Below, piece after piece: positions 43,524 through 55,304 of a stretch of 64,000 bases of DNA. The notes under the pieces were generated by a model. The model was not told the origin of the DNA. It did not search any database and worked only from the letters and a program-made list of their open reading frames with translations. Every line of letters begins with the position of its first letter. Position 1 is the stretch's first letter. Made by a program: the position numbers and the translations under genes. Source of the DNA: Galerina marginata (Eukaryota > Basidiomycota > Agaricomycetes > Agaricales > Galerinaceae); assembly GCA_023014335.1 (NCBI GenBank), contig JAECYW010000006.1, positions 3,162,001-3,226,000 of the forward strand, written 5' to 3'.

Positions 43524-44554
43524 ATCCTTGCCCGTCTATTCTCTTTCAACTCTATGCAAAGAACTCCTTAAGGAGAGGTCTTCGCCAACCTCATTCATTT
43601 AGTCCAACACCGAGTATTATGCCGCGATCACTGTCCTTGTCCCACTTCGAGCTCAAACGCACCAGATTCAAGGAACCTTCGGCAATGGTAACTTATGTAC
43701 ATAGGCGCCAAAGATAGACTGACAACAGGTAAATAATATACAGTGAAAAGTTTGAATGGTAACTTATGTACATAGGCGCCAAAGATAGACTGACAACAGG
43801 TAAATAATATACAGTGAAAAGTTTGACGTGTGCCGGCCAAGAGAACAAGAAACGAAGTTCATGTACTTTGTAGCGTAGTGACTCCTTGATTAATTATAGT
43901 TTGTGGGTCTGTGGGTGATTGATGCAAGGGAAAGGCTTAGAATTTTGTTATTCTGACAATAATAGACCAGGTTGTGGGCGACTACGAGTAACTTAAAAGA
44001 AGCTGACTGTGGGAATCGGCGATGCATGGGGGTTGGTTTGTGGGCGTTTGATATTTCAATTGTCATCGGTTGCCATCTTATCCTATACCGATGTTCATCC
44101 AGGCATCGCCCATGTGTCCTCACCTTCACATTTGTCTCTTGATGCACAACAAGATCTCTTATCTTGCCACACAAACAATACACGGCCATGAGAATGTGGC
44201 TTTATGACAGAAGACGTGTTACTTTTCGACAGTTCGGTGTGTGCGTACTTGGTCGACATATCTTATGGCAGAGGAACAAGGCTGTGACAAGAGGACAACA
44301 ACCCAGATGTCCTTCCCAGATTGAGCAGCGCGCCGTTCTATTGGAGCTTATTGTAAAGGCATTTTTGCCAGTCGAAACGAGGTAACTACGGTTTCACAAC
44401 GTCCTTGGGCATTGTGGCATAGTTGACCTTTTTTGTGTTCAATCAAGACCGATGAATCGCTGTGATATAAAGCCATCCTTCGTTATTGAGGAGCCAATCT
44501 AACAGCCACACTCCTTCGGGCCTCGACCCTCGACTTTATCGTATCCTCTTCGCG
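43524..44554. other. Intergenic region upstream of kinase-like gene 1
   Basis: About 1 kb holding the 71-bp tandem repeat and short frames on both strands without recognisable domains. A possible TATA-like gatataaag lies near 44461-44469, about 90 bp before the ATG at 44555. Confidence 0.4.
43684..43825. repeat. Perfect 71-bp tandem duplication
   Basis: Units 43684-43754 and 43755-43825, each starting aatggtaacttatgtacata and ending gtgaaaagtttg; no difference seen. Confidence 0.9.
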
Positions 44555-46921
44555 ATGAATCCATTTCTGCCTCAGAATGATCCATCACAGGCAATACCGA
44601 TAACAGCTCAGACTCCCCGAACGCCGAACGATTTGAGTGGAGATCAGTCGTCCGCATCCCTCCAGTCGACTGATATCCCTGTTTCCGTGTTACAAACCCG
44701 TGCCCGTTTGCACGACTTTTTCCAAAACCGACCCCGTGCCTTGGAGATGGCCAAAGGCCATACAACGTCTACTAGTACTAGGGATACGACTTACTTCGAT
44801 ATGCACCTCCACAAAGATTTACGCCTAAAACAAGTTGTGTTCTGCGACGATCTCCTCGACAATTTGTCTGATTTCTGTGACGAACTTATTCTAAACTCTC
44901 CCGAATTTCCACCCATCACAGGTGAATCCTTCCAATGCAAATTTCCGGCGCCCCGTCCCATAATCGACGAACAAAGTCTTCAGGCGCATTGCACAAGAAT
45001 CAGTTCTCGTTATCTGCAGGTAGCGACCGGTCTTCGCTTCAAGACGTCCTGGGATGAACCCGCCTTGATAATAGGGGAATCTCCAGCCGACTTTCGCCGA
45101 AAATTTGCAGCAGCCGACGGATACCTCTTTCCTGATCCCGAACAGGAGTTCTTGTCAGAAGGTCAACGGGCTGAATTCAAGCTTCTTGAAGCATATGGCT
45201 TAGCACATTTCGTTATATGGGAATATAAGAACCTTGGTTACGGGCTCAAAACGTTCGAAGACTTACGCGAACTGGAAGGCGAATTCACCTGGATAACCTG
45301 TCAGGAGAGGTCGAACGAAAACGAAGTGTCCACGAGTTGCAACTATAATGCAGAGCAACATAGGACGCAGGGGAGGCTAAGGGTTACTGGGAGGCGAACA
45401 GGACTTGATTCAAGGATAATACAGCGATTCCTACAATCGAGACACTTGCATCCGCAACCACCCACAGACTCGCAACCACCAGCAGGTCCAGTCACAGATC
45501 CGCGGCCGCCAACAGGACAGAAACCAGCGCGAGGTTCAAAACGACCCGTGGATGTCAACGAATCTGGACCATTGCCAAAACGCCGTCGAGTATCAGGGAA
45601 AACTACCAAAGGCGCGGGAGTGCATAAGAAAGCCCTGCTTCTTCAACAAGCAAGTTTTCTTCGGCGTTTTTTCCGTTTGATTTACTCACTTTTTATATTT
45701 TTTCCATAGACGTGGACTGAGGCAGTTAGCGAGGACGCCACCTTCGTTATCATTGGCGCCGGCAATTATGAGTACCTTGGCGTTCGCATCAGAGAGACGC
45801 AGACCTTATATTTGTCGCCATTGATCAAGCCGAGCGCAGACACTTCACCAGCCCATTCCAAAATCCAGGTTGCTACTTTTATTGCGGCCTTCGATGATGC
45901 CCTAGATCGCGCTAGGCAATTGCAAACCCTCCTCGCTACAGGGACTCTATTACAGCTTCCGCGCCTCTTTCTATTGCACCTGGACGAAGTACCTGAATCA
46001 TCGAAGACCCTTGAGGACTTCGTGCCAAAGGACTCAAAACCGGCCGACACGCCGTCGTCAGAATGGAACGACGAAGTGAGTTGCAATTATAACACTTTAT
46101 TCCATGTGAAATTGAAATTCTCCCTGGTTGGCGAATCAGACCATCTTGGCAAGGTTGACGTCAAATTACTCTGCAATTTCTCTTCGCCTCCACGGAAGAA
46201 AACCAGAAATCGTTCCGAAGCCATTGCTCAAAACGTGGACTTTGAACCGCGTAACAATATCCACAAACGATACAGATGTTCCAACAACGACACTATTCCT
46301 TGATCTCGAGGGCCTCCTCCCGAACAGTAGCAGAGTTTCCCGGGTTTTTTTGGGCCTCCTAAATAACACTTCGAGTGTTCCTTACTATTATTCGAAACCC
46401 TTGGTTTTGAAAATAGCCATCTCTCCTCAAGAGAAGCGGCGCTTAGCCCGTGAATCCACAAATTATCAACTCCTACGCGCTGAGACAGTCACGTCTGTCG
46501 TTCAACAATATGGATACTACTCCTGCGAAGTTAAGAATGGCGTTGACTATCACTTCCTTCTCTTGGAAGATGGTGGACCATCCCTCATGAGCCGGGCCAG
46601 TAACCAATTGGGTCGGCACCTTGAAGGGCATAGGTACTTCCCTTTTCTTCTTGAGGTCTACTGTTCAACACGTTGACGTCAACACATTGCAGTGACGCAT
46701 ACAAGACTGCTTTAAGTGCCTTCCACCGGAAAGGTTTTGTTCACGAAAATCTCAGCAGCGACCACATCCTAATGGGCGCTGACAATACCGGCACATGTAC
46801 AGCGGCTAATTTAATCAGCTTATCTGGTTGTATAAAACCTGCTGATGACCTTGCAAACGCATGTTCCAACGAAGTCGACTTTCTGACGAATATTTTGGAA
46901 GTCCTCCGGGGTCGAGACTAA
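44555..46921 (+). CDS. Kinase-like protein 1, catalytic motifs degraded (predicted pseudokinase)
   Basis: Four exons: 44555-45649, 45710-46075, 46140-46633, 46693-46921; 727 aa. The first intron appears to use a GC-AG pair (exon ...CAACAA, donor gcaagt), the only donor that keeps the frame. The N-terminal about 490 residues include a conserved cysteine-poor region and a basic Pro-rich linker (KRPVDVNESGPLPKRRR). The C-terminal kinase-like part has KPLVLKIA (the VAIK-type lysine), a downstream helix with Glu, HFLLLEDGGPSL at the hinge and AFHRKGFVHENLSSDHILM. In the last motif the HRD Asp and the catalytic-loop Asn are replaced (HEN...H), and no DFG is seen (NLISLSGC). This fits a pseudokinase of a fungal-specific kinase-like family. 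It is paralogous to the next gene in order and spacing of blocks (TWTEAV/AWTKAS, RIRETQTLYLS/HRASQTLYLS). Confidence 0.75.
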
Positions 46922-47113
46922 TAATATCACCTCTTTATGTAATACAGTCGTGTGTTGAAATTTTTGATTGATTGACCGTTTGTTTACTGCATCCGTGAGA
47001 ATCCCTTTGACGTTCTTAAATTGGTGTATATCATTGTGGTTCAATGCGTATCCACCTTCCTTCAGCTTGCAGTAAACTTCCAGGCCACCCGTGGATCAGT
47101 GGTAGGGGCTCAG

Positions 47114-49261
47114 ATGTTACCGATAAGCGACCCGTTTCACTCTTTGCTCAAGAGCATATTGGACGCGAACTACAATCCTGGAATCCACTTGGACAAGGCA
47201 AGGCTGGTCGGTGTGCCAACTTCGCCACAGCCACCATACACCTTCTACGATCGACACCTCATGCCCTCTCTCGTTTTGAAAAAGGTCATATACACTCCCT
47301 CAATTACCCACGCACTTTCCAAGGCATTCGACGCTACGATTCAGGATTTCGTCAAAGCCGGACACAAGTTCACAAGCAATGGCTACACATTCGGCCCGGA
47401 AATTGGTTACGGGTCGTTCAGGGATGCCCATGCAGTCAGTGCCTACTACGATGATCACATAAGCCACCTCTGCCATCGTTTTGCGTTCAGATTCTGCCTA
47501 CAGCCGGAATGCGACACCTGGCAATCAGCCTTCTGGTTCACGGAAAGAACAACAGGTAATCAATTCGACTTCATGACCGAATCCTGGCTTGAAATGAAGG
47601 TGGATAGCGCCACAGAGTGTCTTCATCTTGACGAAGAACTCGAGGATTCTCTCTCTGATGTAACCAAGGACAAAATGTTGGACCTCTGGAAAAAGTTCCC
47701 TCGGTTAGCCACTTGGCACATGTTTGCTATGACAGATCCAGCTCTTGCGATGTTGCAAACCGTGAAGCAGAACATAACTTTCGAATGGGAATTTCCTCAT
47801 ACCACGGGGTTAAAAACGGCGTCGTACAGACATCCTCCTCCCGATGCGCCCAGAAGCTTCTCGTATATATCGTCAAGGTCATCCAAAAGATCGAATGTCC
47901 GACAAGCGCGTCGGGATGAAAAGCGTGTAATAAGAACATCAAAAACTATCCGTCCCCCGAAGGCTCCAGTGAAAAAGACAAATTATCGACCGGATTTTCG
48001 GCACTTTCTTCAACGTGTACGTATATCAGCTGCCTTCTGCATGACCGAAAGCTCATAGGTATAACAGGCCTGGACAAAGGCCTCTACGTACGACTCGACT
48101 TTCATTATTCTGAACTGTGGACGTTACGAACGCATTGGCATCCGTCACCGAGCGTCGCAAACTCTGTACCTGTCCGGCGTCATAGACACCATTAACATCC
48201 GTGATCCTCGTTACCGGAAATTGCATGTTGGCCTTCACATCGCCATTGTCAAGGACGCAATTGAACGGCAAGAACTGAGTGATGCTCTACTCAAAAAATC
48301 TGGCCAGAAACGTTCTGCAGAACACCTCGAAGAGGAAGAAATCTCCGGTTCCAAGCGACGGAAAAGTAACCCGTCCGAATTAACGGACTCAAAGGTATGT
48401 AATATACTTTATGTATTCGTCGTACTCAAGGTCGCAATCACTTAGCTCTCTGAAGAGCTGGCTAAGCGAAAACTGGCCGTTGTTAATCTCGACTATGGTG
48501 CATTTTGCTCGACTTCACCATCGTCGTTCTTTCGCGTTGGGCCATCTTGTTGTCCTGGTCTAGCTAACCCTGCCCCTTCACATGGTCGTAAGGACAAGAC
48601 TAAATCTAGCTATAATCAGGCTGAATATTTCCTGCTTACGTTGAAGGCACCGCGAGGAGAAGGCGCTGTCGGCGTCGTTCATCCTGCTATCCTGGAGATG
48701 ACTTTGGAAAATGGCGATGTCCTGACAGAGAACTTGATTCTCAAGCTGGCATTTTCAGAAAAACAAGTAGAGGGGCTGCAACGCGAATTTGAGATGTACC
48801 GCTATCTATCGGAACATGGGGTCGTTGAGGGTATTCTAACCGTCCATGGTCTGTTTCAGGATCCCGAATCCTCAGCTATGGCCATGCTTATGTCCGACGG
48901 CGGGCAATCTCTTCGTCGGCGTGAAAAAGAGCGCAGTGGGGACACTGAACAGGTGACGACTAGTGACGAAGAGAGGTATGTCAACTCCCTGTTTTTCTAC
49001 AATTTTTTCGCTCACCAATTTTGTTTTTGCTCTACTCTTTCTAGGGAAGCCTTCCTCCGGATTTTGAATAGCTTACATGACGCCTATGTTTGGCATCATG
49101 ACATCCGGGCTGAAAACCTACTTATCAACTCCGATAATAAGGTGTTCATTATCGATTTTGACCGCGCTGAACTTAATCCTAGAGACGATGACATTGAGCA
49201 AGAGCTCGTGTGTATGAATGACCTCCTCGATGGTGAATACGAATACGACATGTATTACTAG
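47114..49261 (+). CDS. Kinase-like protein 2, catalytic residues retained
   Basis: Four exons: 47114-48016, 48068-48394, 48446-48975, 49045-49261; 658 aa. The start MLPISDPFHSLLKSIL is the first ATG in frame. The N-terminal region is paralogous in layout to the preceding gene, with a central block YERIGIRHRASQTLYLSGVI and a basic linker (KRSAEHLEEEE...KRRK). The kinase part has NLILKLAF (Lys), QREFEMYRYL (Glu), MAMLMSDGGQSL at the hinge, WHHDIRAENLLI (catalytic Asp and Asn) and VFIIDFDRAE with DFD in place of DFG. The C-lobe is short: the protein ends soon after DFD, much earlier than a full kinase. This resembles fungal small kinase-like families. The gene lies 192 bp after its paralogue in the same orientation. 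Confidence 0.78.
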
Positions 49262-49989
49262 TAAATTTGTACTTGAAATGTACTTGACGCCTATGTTGTA
49301 CAGTATAATCTATTATTACTGGCATAATGTTTCCCTTTTGTTAGTATGTACTTTTAGTTAGACGAAAGTCCTTGACCGAGTTCTCTGCTTATTGGCAGGG
49401 ATGACCATGGTCGTTTCGATGAGTTAAAGGGACCCCTAGACGGCGTCCTGGTTGAGCTAGAATCTAGGCCGTCCAACTCTGCTGTTTCGTTGTGTTCTTG
49501 TCCTCAGAGACCTCAACGACATGAACATTTTCGTAAACAAAAGACGGCAACATCATGATCACTGGCGTTGTCGAGTGGGGTTATCCTCTGTGGCTTTCGA
49601 ACGATGGTTGCGACGATCCACGTTTTGCCAGTCCTCAGCAAACACCATGACTAGATTAGCCCGCTAGGAGGTGAACAGTATCGCGCTCTATATTGCGGTC
49701 AACAAACTAATTGATAACCATTGGATAGTAACTTACGCAGTCGTTCGGCATAGATTGTTAAGAGTAAGAATCATGAATATTGGGGTGCCATTGTACAGGG
49801 TGCCAGACTTAAGTCAAGCGTCGAGTGCCCATTGAACGTCTGAAAGGACCGTGGTTGCGAGAGATGAAATTGGATGGATGGTTCAGAAATCGGGCAGCCC
49901 TAACAATGAACGCTTGAATCGTGTTGGGATTCCTGAAAGGTTCAGGAGCTCGTCAGGATACCTTCGTGTGATCAAGCCAGCCTTCTGAT
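49262..49989. other. Intergenic region
   Basis: About 730 bp without a supported gene or clear repeat. Confidence 0.4.
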
Positions 49990-50880
49990 ATGAAAAAACA
50001 TCTAGGTAATTAGTGAAAGTAAACACGGTCGCTTGGAATATACGTACCGAATGTCGTTGACTCCAGTTTGTCGTCGTACAAGTGGTCCAGCTTCTCTTCC
50101 AGCTGATTTGCTCTTTGACCGTGTTTCAAGGATCCCCCCAACGCGGTGCCAATTAGAACAATAGCCGACTGGCACAAATCCACGACGCAAACGTATCCAC
50201 GCCTAGCGAGCCGAGGCATCCAATCTGCTGGATCTGTGTGCTGGTAGTACTACTGGATATACGATAAGAGATCAGTAAGGCAGAAGGAAATCGAAAGGGG
50301 AAGAATAACCACCTTAATCGGCTGCGATACTTGACTGTCAGATCGACATGGTACCGGAAATTCCAGGTGGAGATGGCAGAAAACGAAACATTGAACAGGT
50401 TTAGAACATGAGCACGCTTTGAGTTCAATCTAAAGTTACGTTAATCAGTAATGTAAAAGCCAATTTTGTATGGAGAACGAAAACGAACGGGTATATTCAT
50501 CAATGGCGGCAACTCGTTGAGCTTCTGTAACTTCGTCTACAAATGGCAAAAGCGGGAATCTTGCTCCAGAAAGGAGCACCTGAAAGTTGAAGCCGATTTG
50601 TCAGAACAGAAACATTATGCAAGTGGCGTTTCTACCTCTGTCAATAGGAGCAAGAAAAGTAACAATCCAAGTCGCTCGGGGGACCGCAAAGACGAAGAAT
50701 TTAGGTCACGATCACTTGAATGCGCGCTGGAAATTGCCATTCCAAAGGTTTGCGCCACCAGGTAGCAGTTACGCCCAATGTCGACGATATTTGAGGTACT
50801 CAACAGTGAACCTGGCATTACCAGCCATGAGTATTCCCATGCCGTCAAAAAGAGACCCAGAACCACCTCAACTCTAGGGA
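49990..50880 (-). CDS. Unrecognised multi-exon protein with hydrophobic segments
   Basis: Several minus-strand pieces flanked by plausible splice sites read as protein: VVLGLFLTAWEYSWL before a donor at about 50822, AVPRATWIVTFLAPID near 50640-50690, a segment LNSKRAHVLNLFNVSFSAIS (about 50428), and ARRGYVCVVDLCQSAIVLIG ending near 50053 with YDDKLESTTF. The hydrophobic stretches suggest two or more membrane helices. I could not build a complete model or name a family. It lies downstream of TFB5 on the same strand. Boundaries are approximate. Confidence 0.35.
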
Positions 50881-50963
50881 GAATGGCAATCCAATTGAAA
50901 TCGTTTCGAAGCTTCCGACTTTTGATAGGACCTTGGTCGTCTTAGGAAGTAGTCAACGTGAGT

Positions 50964-51397
50964 CTAGATTTTGTAGACCGTGTACCGGATACATCGCATA
51001 ATAGAAGGAAGGTATTGGTCATGATTCTAAGCTATACGTATTTTTCTCCAACTGTCAGAGCGCGTATGAGTCGAAGGCTCTCCAAAGGGAAGACACGAAA
51101 CACTCACCTCAGCCTCTAATTCTCTCCTAACGCGGTACTCCTGCTCGGCCTTGATAACCAGGTGGTAATCGTCGAGGTCCTCGATGATGAAGCTCTCTTT
51201 TTCATTCATGAGTAGGAGGATCTGCTTCACTGCTGGGTCACTGGAGGGTTGACGGGAATGATTTATTTTCAGGTCTTCCAAGCAATGGCGACAAGGGAAA
51301 TGGGACGTGCTGACCAGGTCATGAGAACCCCTAGAACGCGTAAACACGAGAAGTAGACTGAAGATAATCTAAGAAACATACCTTTGATGGCTCTCAT
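50964..51397 (-). CDS. TFB5: General transcription and repair factor TFIIH subunit Tfb5 (TTDA/GTF2H5)
   Basis: Four exons: 51382-51397, 51315-51330, 51108-51240 and 50964-51026, giving 75 aa, the usual length for Tfb5. The sequence runs MRAIKGVLMTC, DPAVKQILLLMNEK, then FIIEDLDDYHLV and VRRELEAE, which match the conserved Tfb5 core. Tfb5 stabilises the p52/Tfb2 subunit of TFIIH and is needed for nucleotide excision repair and transcription in the nucleus. The first two exons are only 16 nt each and are easily missed. The last exon (NHDQYLPSIM...) depends on the acceptor chosen near 51027 and is the least sure part. This is a core gene inside an otherwise accessory region. Confidence 0.82.
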
Positions 51398-52257
51398 TTC
51401 GAACTGACGATGTAGCAAGTCAAGTTATTCGCAAAAAGAGTGGCGAGCTCTTGGCGGTTTGTCCGTGGGAGTTTTATGCTGATGTGCCGAACCATGCCGG
51501 AAAGGCGGTCTATAGACGAACCCGGGCTGACAATTTATATGCCTATATAGCGCAGTTGGCGACTCGGGTAACGAAGGCCACCGGGGAGCCCTTGGATCAA
51601 CAACGCGTGACTCGGAGGGGATACGAGCCCGGGAAGCGCTGGTTCAAGTCACTGACAAGGCAATGGTTTTTTGACTCGGAAATGAAGCATTTTTAGGAGG
51701 CCGCTTATAGTGGTGGTGCATAAGTATTTCTCTTATTGAGTGGTAATTTTTTTTGGCTCAGGCAAAGAGGTTAAGGTGCTACATGAAGAGGAAGCAAAGC
51801 GTTCATTTCGGAATAATGTATGTATGCAGAATTGTTTGTGCTCAGAGCAACTCTTGGCTCAGCTAAGGTACAAATCAATTGCAAATGTAAATATTTTTTA
51901 GGCGGGCACATAATATACAATATCGTCCGATTGAGAAACGAGGAATGGTTGGAGAGCCTGTTGGCGTTTGGTTGGTCCTTGGAGGTTGACAAACCCAAAA
52001 AATGGCGTGGGAACTTCCTACACCCCAAATTTAGTCATTAGGCGCCCGTGCTCTTTGCGACTTTCACGAACAACTCTTCTGCAAGACATGTCTGATCCAT
52101 TACAGCAAAATTTAACTGTCTAGATGATCCCAAAATGCACTGAACCTCTCATGCATGACCCGCACAACTGCCACATGCCGGTGATTTTGTTTTTCTACCT
52201 TGTACAAAAATGTTGCTGAGACAGGTTTCTAATGTTCAAATGTACGAAGGTCGGCTA
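51398..52257. other. Intergenic region
   Basis: A plus-strand frame (51451-51696, starting MAVCPWEFYADVPN) has no splice or domain support. Nothing else stands out. Confidence 0.35.
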
Positions 52258-52943
52258 TTAAAAAGGAGCACTAAACAAGGAGCATGTCGTGTAGAACCAA
52301 AGCCTTTCGAGTCGAACCAGTGTTTCCTCCTCCTTCTGCCTGTACCGACGTTGGCGCTCCCCAGAGCTATATAAATGATAGCCAGTACTACCCGACCTGT
52401 CGAAAATTTCCTCCCCTGCGTTTATGACGAAGAGGCCCTTAGTGTCAGAATCAATCTTTGTCCACCTGAAACCGCTTGATAACAACAGCTGCACCCTCGT
52501 CTGAAGGGAGCATTGCACTGCCTAACACAACTGAGACTCGGAAATCGCCAAGAAGGTCAGCAATGAGCTATCTTCCTCAACAACGCCGCTTTCAAAAGTC
52601 AATAGCCCTCCGCTTGACAAGCTGTGCTTGTGCAAGATAACCATGTTTCCTGTGGCATTCTCCACTGGCACCTTTCCCACATTGAAACTTTCACAGCTCT
52701 AAATTCTTTTTTCAAGCCGATTTCATACACGTGTAGAAGGGCGATAGGAAAATAGGCTGAGGTACCTCGATGGGTCACCGCCAACTTGGGGAAAAGCGAT
52801 GAACGGTTCTGGCACTATAGCAGCACAATGACGCAGCACCAACGTGGCCATATGACAGCCGGTCGTTATCTAACACCAGATATCGCACTGGGCATTTGTA
52901 TCCGATGATCAGATAGTAAGCACTGGTATATTATCTCTCGACA
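52258..52943. other. Unassigned stretch with minus-strand coding-like pieces
   Basis: Minus-strand frames such as VPVENATGNMVILHKHSLSS (about 52600-52690) and FRWTKIDSDTKGLFVINAGE (about 52410-52470) look protein-like but are in different frames and no splice model joins them convincingly. Possibly a decayed gene. Confidence 0.3.
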
Positions 52944-54102
52944 TTAGAGCATGATCGAAGATATGATGGTACCAGCTTTCCCAATCCCACCGTCTTGCTT
53001 CGCCATGCCTTTTACTGCGAGCTTGCTAATGGAGCCTAAACAGAGCAAAATCAGAACTCATCGTCGCCTCATAGATGTCCGAGCAGGATGACAGTACTCA
53101 CCAACAGGGTCAAGGACATAGTCTATGCCATTGCTAACTTCTCCAAATTTGCCACTCATATCCGCATGGATCTGGCTCGAACCAATCTTGGCACCCATTG
53201 CTACGCCCTTGAGCGCCATTGACAAAGGCTGCCCGACACCCGGGATATACTTGACGATTTTGGCAGCGGTAGAGGCGTATGCAGCGTAAAGTTTGAGGCC
53301 CACTTTCGCGATTTTTGCACCATTTTTCTTCATGAATTGACCTGCGGTCTTGAAGCCCGTGTTAAGCACTCTGGTTGTTTGATTGAATCCTGCTTTGACA
53401 GTTCGGAGACCGTTGGTCACCTTTCCACTGATTTTTCGGAAACCTCCATTGACTTTTCCGCCGAAGCTTCGGAAGCCAGATTTGACCGTCCCACCGAGCT
53501 TCTGAAAAGGAGAGCCGACTTTTCTGCCCAATGTCCCGAAACCGGCTTGGGTCTTTCTTCCGAACGACTGGAAACCGCCGTGTACTTTGCTCCCGAATGA
53601 ATGGAAACTACTGCTCACTTTCTTCCTCAAGTTCTGAAAAAAAGGACTCAATTCTTCTTCATAGGCTCGTATAAAGGAATCACCCACCCTGAACCCGTCT
53701 CTCATCTTACTGAAGATGTTGCGACGGTACAGCACAGGGAATTCGGGCTCAAAGTTATCGCACTGCGTATCCGCCGGTGTTAGGTTTTTCTAAATATAAA
53801 ACGCCAGTCCCCCTCACCCTAGTATACACATGATCTAATTCGTCAGACTCCCTGTCCTCAAGGATGGATAAATCCTGACGCTGCAGTTATTTTCAGTTGG
53901 TTCAAGTCGATTTAGAGCTGAAGGGAAACACTTAGGAAATTTGTACCTTGCTGTACTGGTCATTTTCGATGTCCCTAAACCCGCGGGAATTGAACATGGA
54001 AGGATAGCCGCGCTGAATACGTCCAATTGTAAATTGACTGTTATCTAATTCCCAGTACTGGTACACACCATAATAAATCCAAGGTCCGTTATGTCGAACT
54101 CT
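52944..54102 (-). CDS. Basic protein with seven 11-residue amphipathic repeats (5' end uncertain)
   Basis: Supported exons from 5' to 3': about 53964-54102 (RVRHNGPWIYYGVYQYWELD... to QYSK), about 53821-53882 (RQDLSILEDRESDELDHV), 53102 to about 53795 (starting KNLTPADTQCDNF), and 52944-53035 ending AGTIISSIML. The third exon holds a run of 11-residue units, each close to GF-SFG-KV-G (for example SFHSFGSKVHG, GFQSFGRKTQA, GFGTLGRKVGS, GFRSFGGKVNG), about seven units in all. A hydrophobic Ala-rich segment follows (KLYAAYASTAAKIVKYIPGV). Eleven-residue helical repeats are typical of lipid-surface binding helices (synuclein, apolipoproteins, perilipins). I know no family with this exact pattern. 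Upstream exons may continue towards 54420. Confidence 0.55.
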
Positions 54103-55304
54103 CTGGCAGGGATAAAGAGTACGGAATCATCACCATCTTCCCGTGCTGCCGAACTATGGGCAGGTATTCAAGCAGTTGTATGGTGCATCAGACTCTTTGG
54201 ATTGTGACCTACCTCGAAAGACGTTCGGCGAGAGGCGCGGAAGCGGCCGACCTGATGCAAATGGAGCAGAGGAAGAGATAAACGAGGCCAGCTCGTAACA
54301 TAGGAGACATTACCGTCGTGCGTGGATTGGGGGTGAAGAAGGGCCTGCTTCAAAGGACGACAAACTCCTTCCGACTTCTGTTTTAAAAGAAACCTCGATA
54401 GATGCAATGCGTACATGTTGAAATTGAGTGCTATGCGGGCCAGTGATAGGTCGTTTTAATCGACCGCGAATCATATAGCTATTGCTTGAATCACGTTTCG
54501 AGTAGGTGCGCCACGATGTTCAAGTTTTCATTCTGACCAGGATGTAATAACTCTGAATTGAAGACCCGAGTATACTGTCTTTTTGACATTTGGTCTAGCG
54601 TTGCGGATCATTTCCGTCACCTCATGTGTTTCGGACGTTGGTAACTTGAGGCTCTGTAAATGCACACACTCCTGCGCCCGGACTATTTTGCCAGGATGCA
54701 AAATGCAAAGCAAGTTGTTTGGATTTTGCCAAGTCACGTGTCCCCACCATAGAATAGGCAAAATTGGGACTGGCATTGGCAAAATTCAAACAACGTACCG
54801 TCGGATTTTGCCTACCCGTCAAAATAGTTGGGCCGCAGCAGTGACAGCCATGCGGACCCGAATGTCGGCCAATGATTAGCGCCGTGAGCTAAATATAGAT
54901 CACACTCCATCAATGCAACAGTCTGCAATAGTGCCTGCTGAACCGTAGAAGAGGTTGTTCGTGTTGATTATAGGTCCAGCCCATGACAGTATCAAGGGTT
55001 TCACAAAAGGTTGTATATCCAATGGCTTGTCACCTTATATTTTAGAGGAGGGCCCCTTCGAGTCACACAGGGAGTATGGTAAGCGGTGAGTATGCGTAAA
55101 TTACCCAAGGCTAACGGCCTCCCAATAGACTCAGCAGGACGGAGCAATAAGGAATTGGTAGGGATTTCTAGAAACGAAAGGATGGAAATGGTCAATAGAT
55201 TCATCATACATTTTAGACCTGAACCACTATATTGTCAGAGCGGAAGCTTCGATCCTTCCTTCTCATCATCCAGGTTCTCCTGCTTTACGTCAATATTATA
55301 ATCA
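54103..55304. other. Intergenic or possible 5' exons of the repeat protein
   Basis: A minus-strand frame at 54168-54416 ends at a plausible donor and could be a 5' exon of the gene before it. The rest shows no supported gene. Confidence 0.3.

Noticed and set aside
51540..51660. tRNA-like A box (tagcgcagttgg at about 51549) and B-box-like ggttcaagtc
   Set aside because: The acceptor and T stems do not pair and the two boxes are about 90 bp apart with no convincing anticodon arm.
51451..51696. 81-codon plus-strand ORF as a small gene
   Set aside because: No homologous motif, splice signal or conserved neighbour; likely chance.
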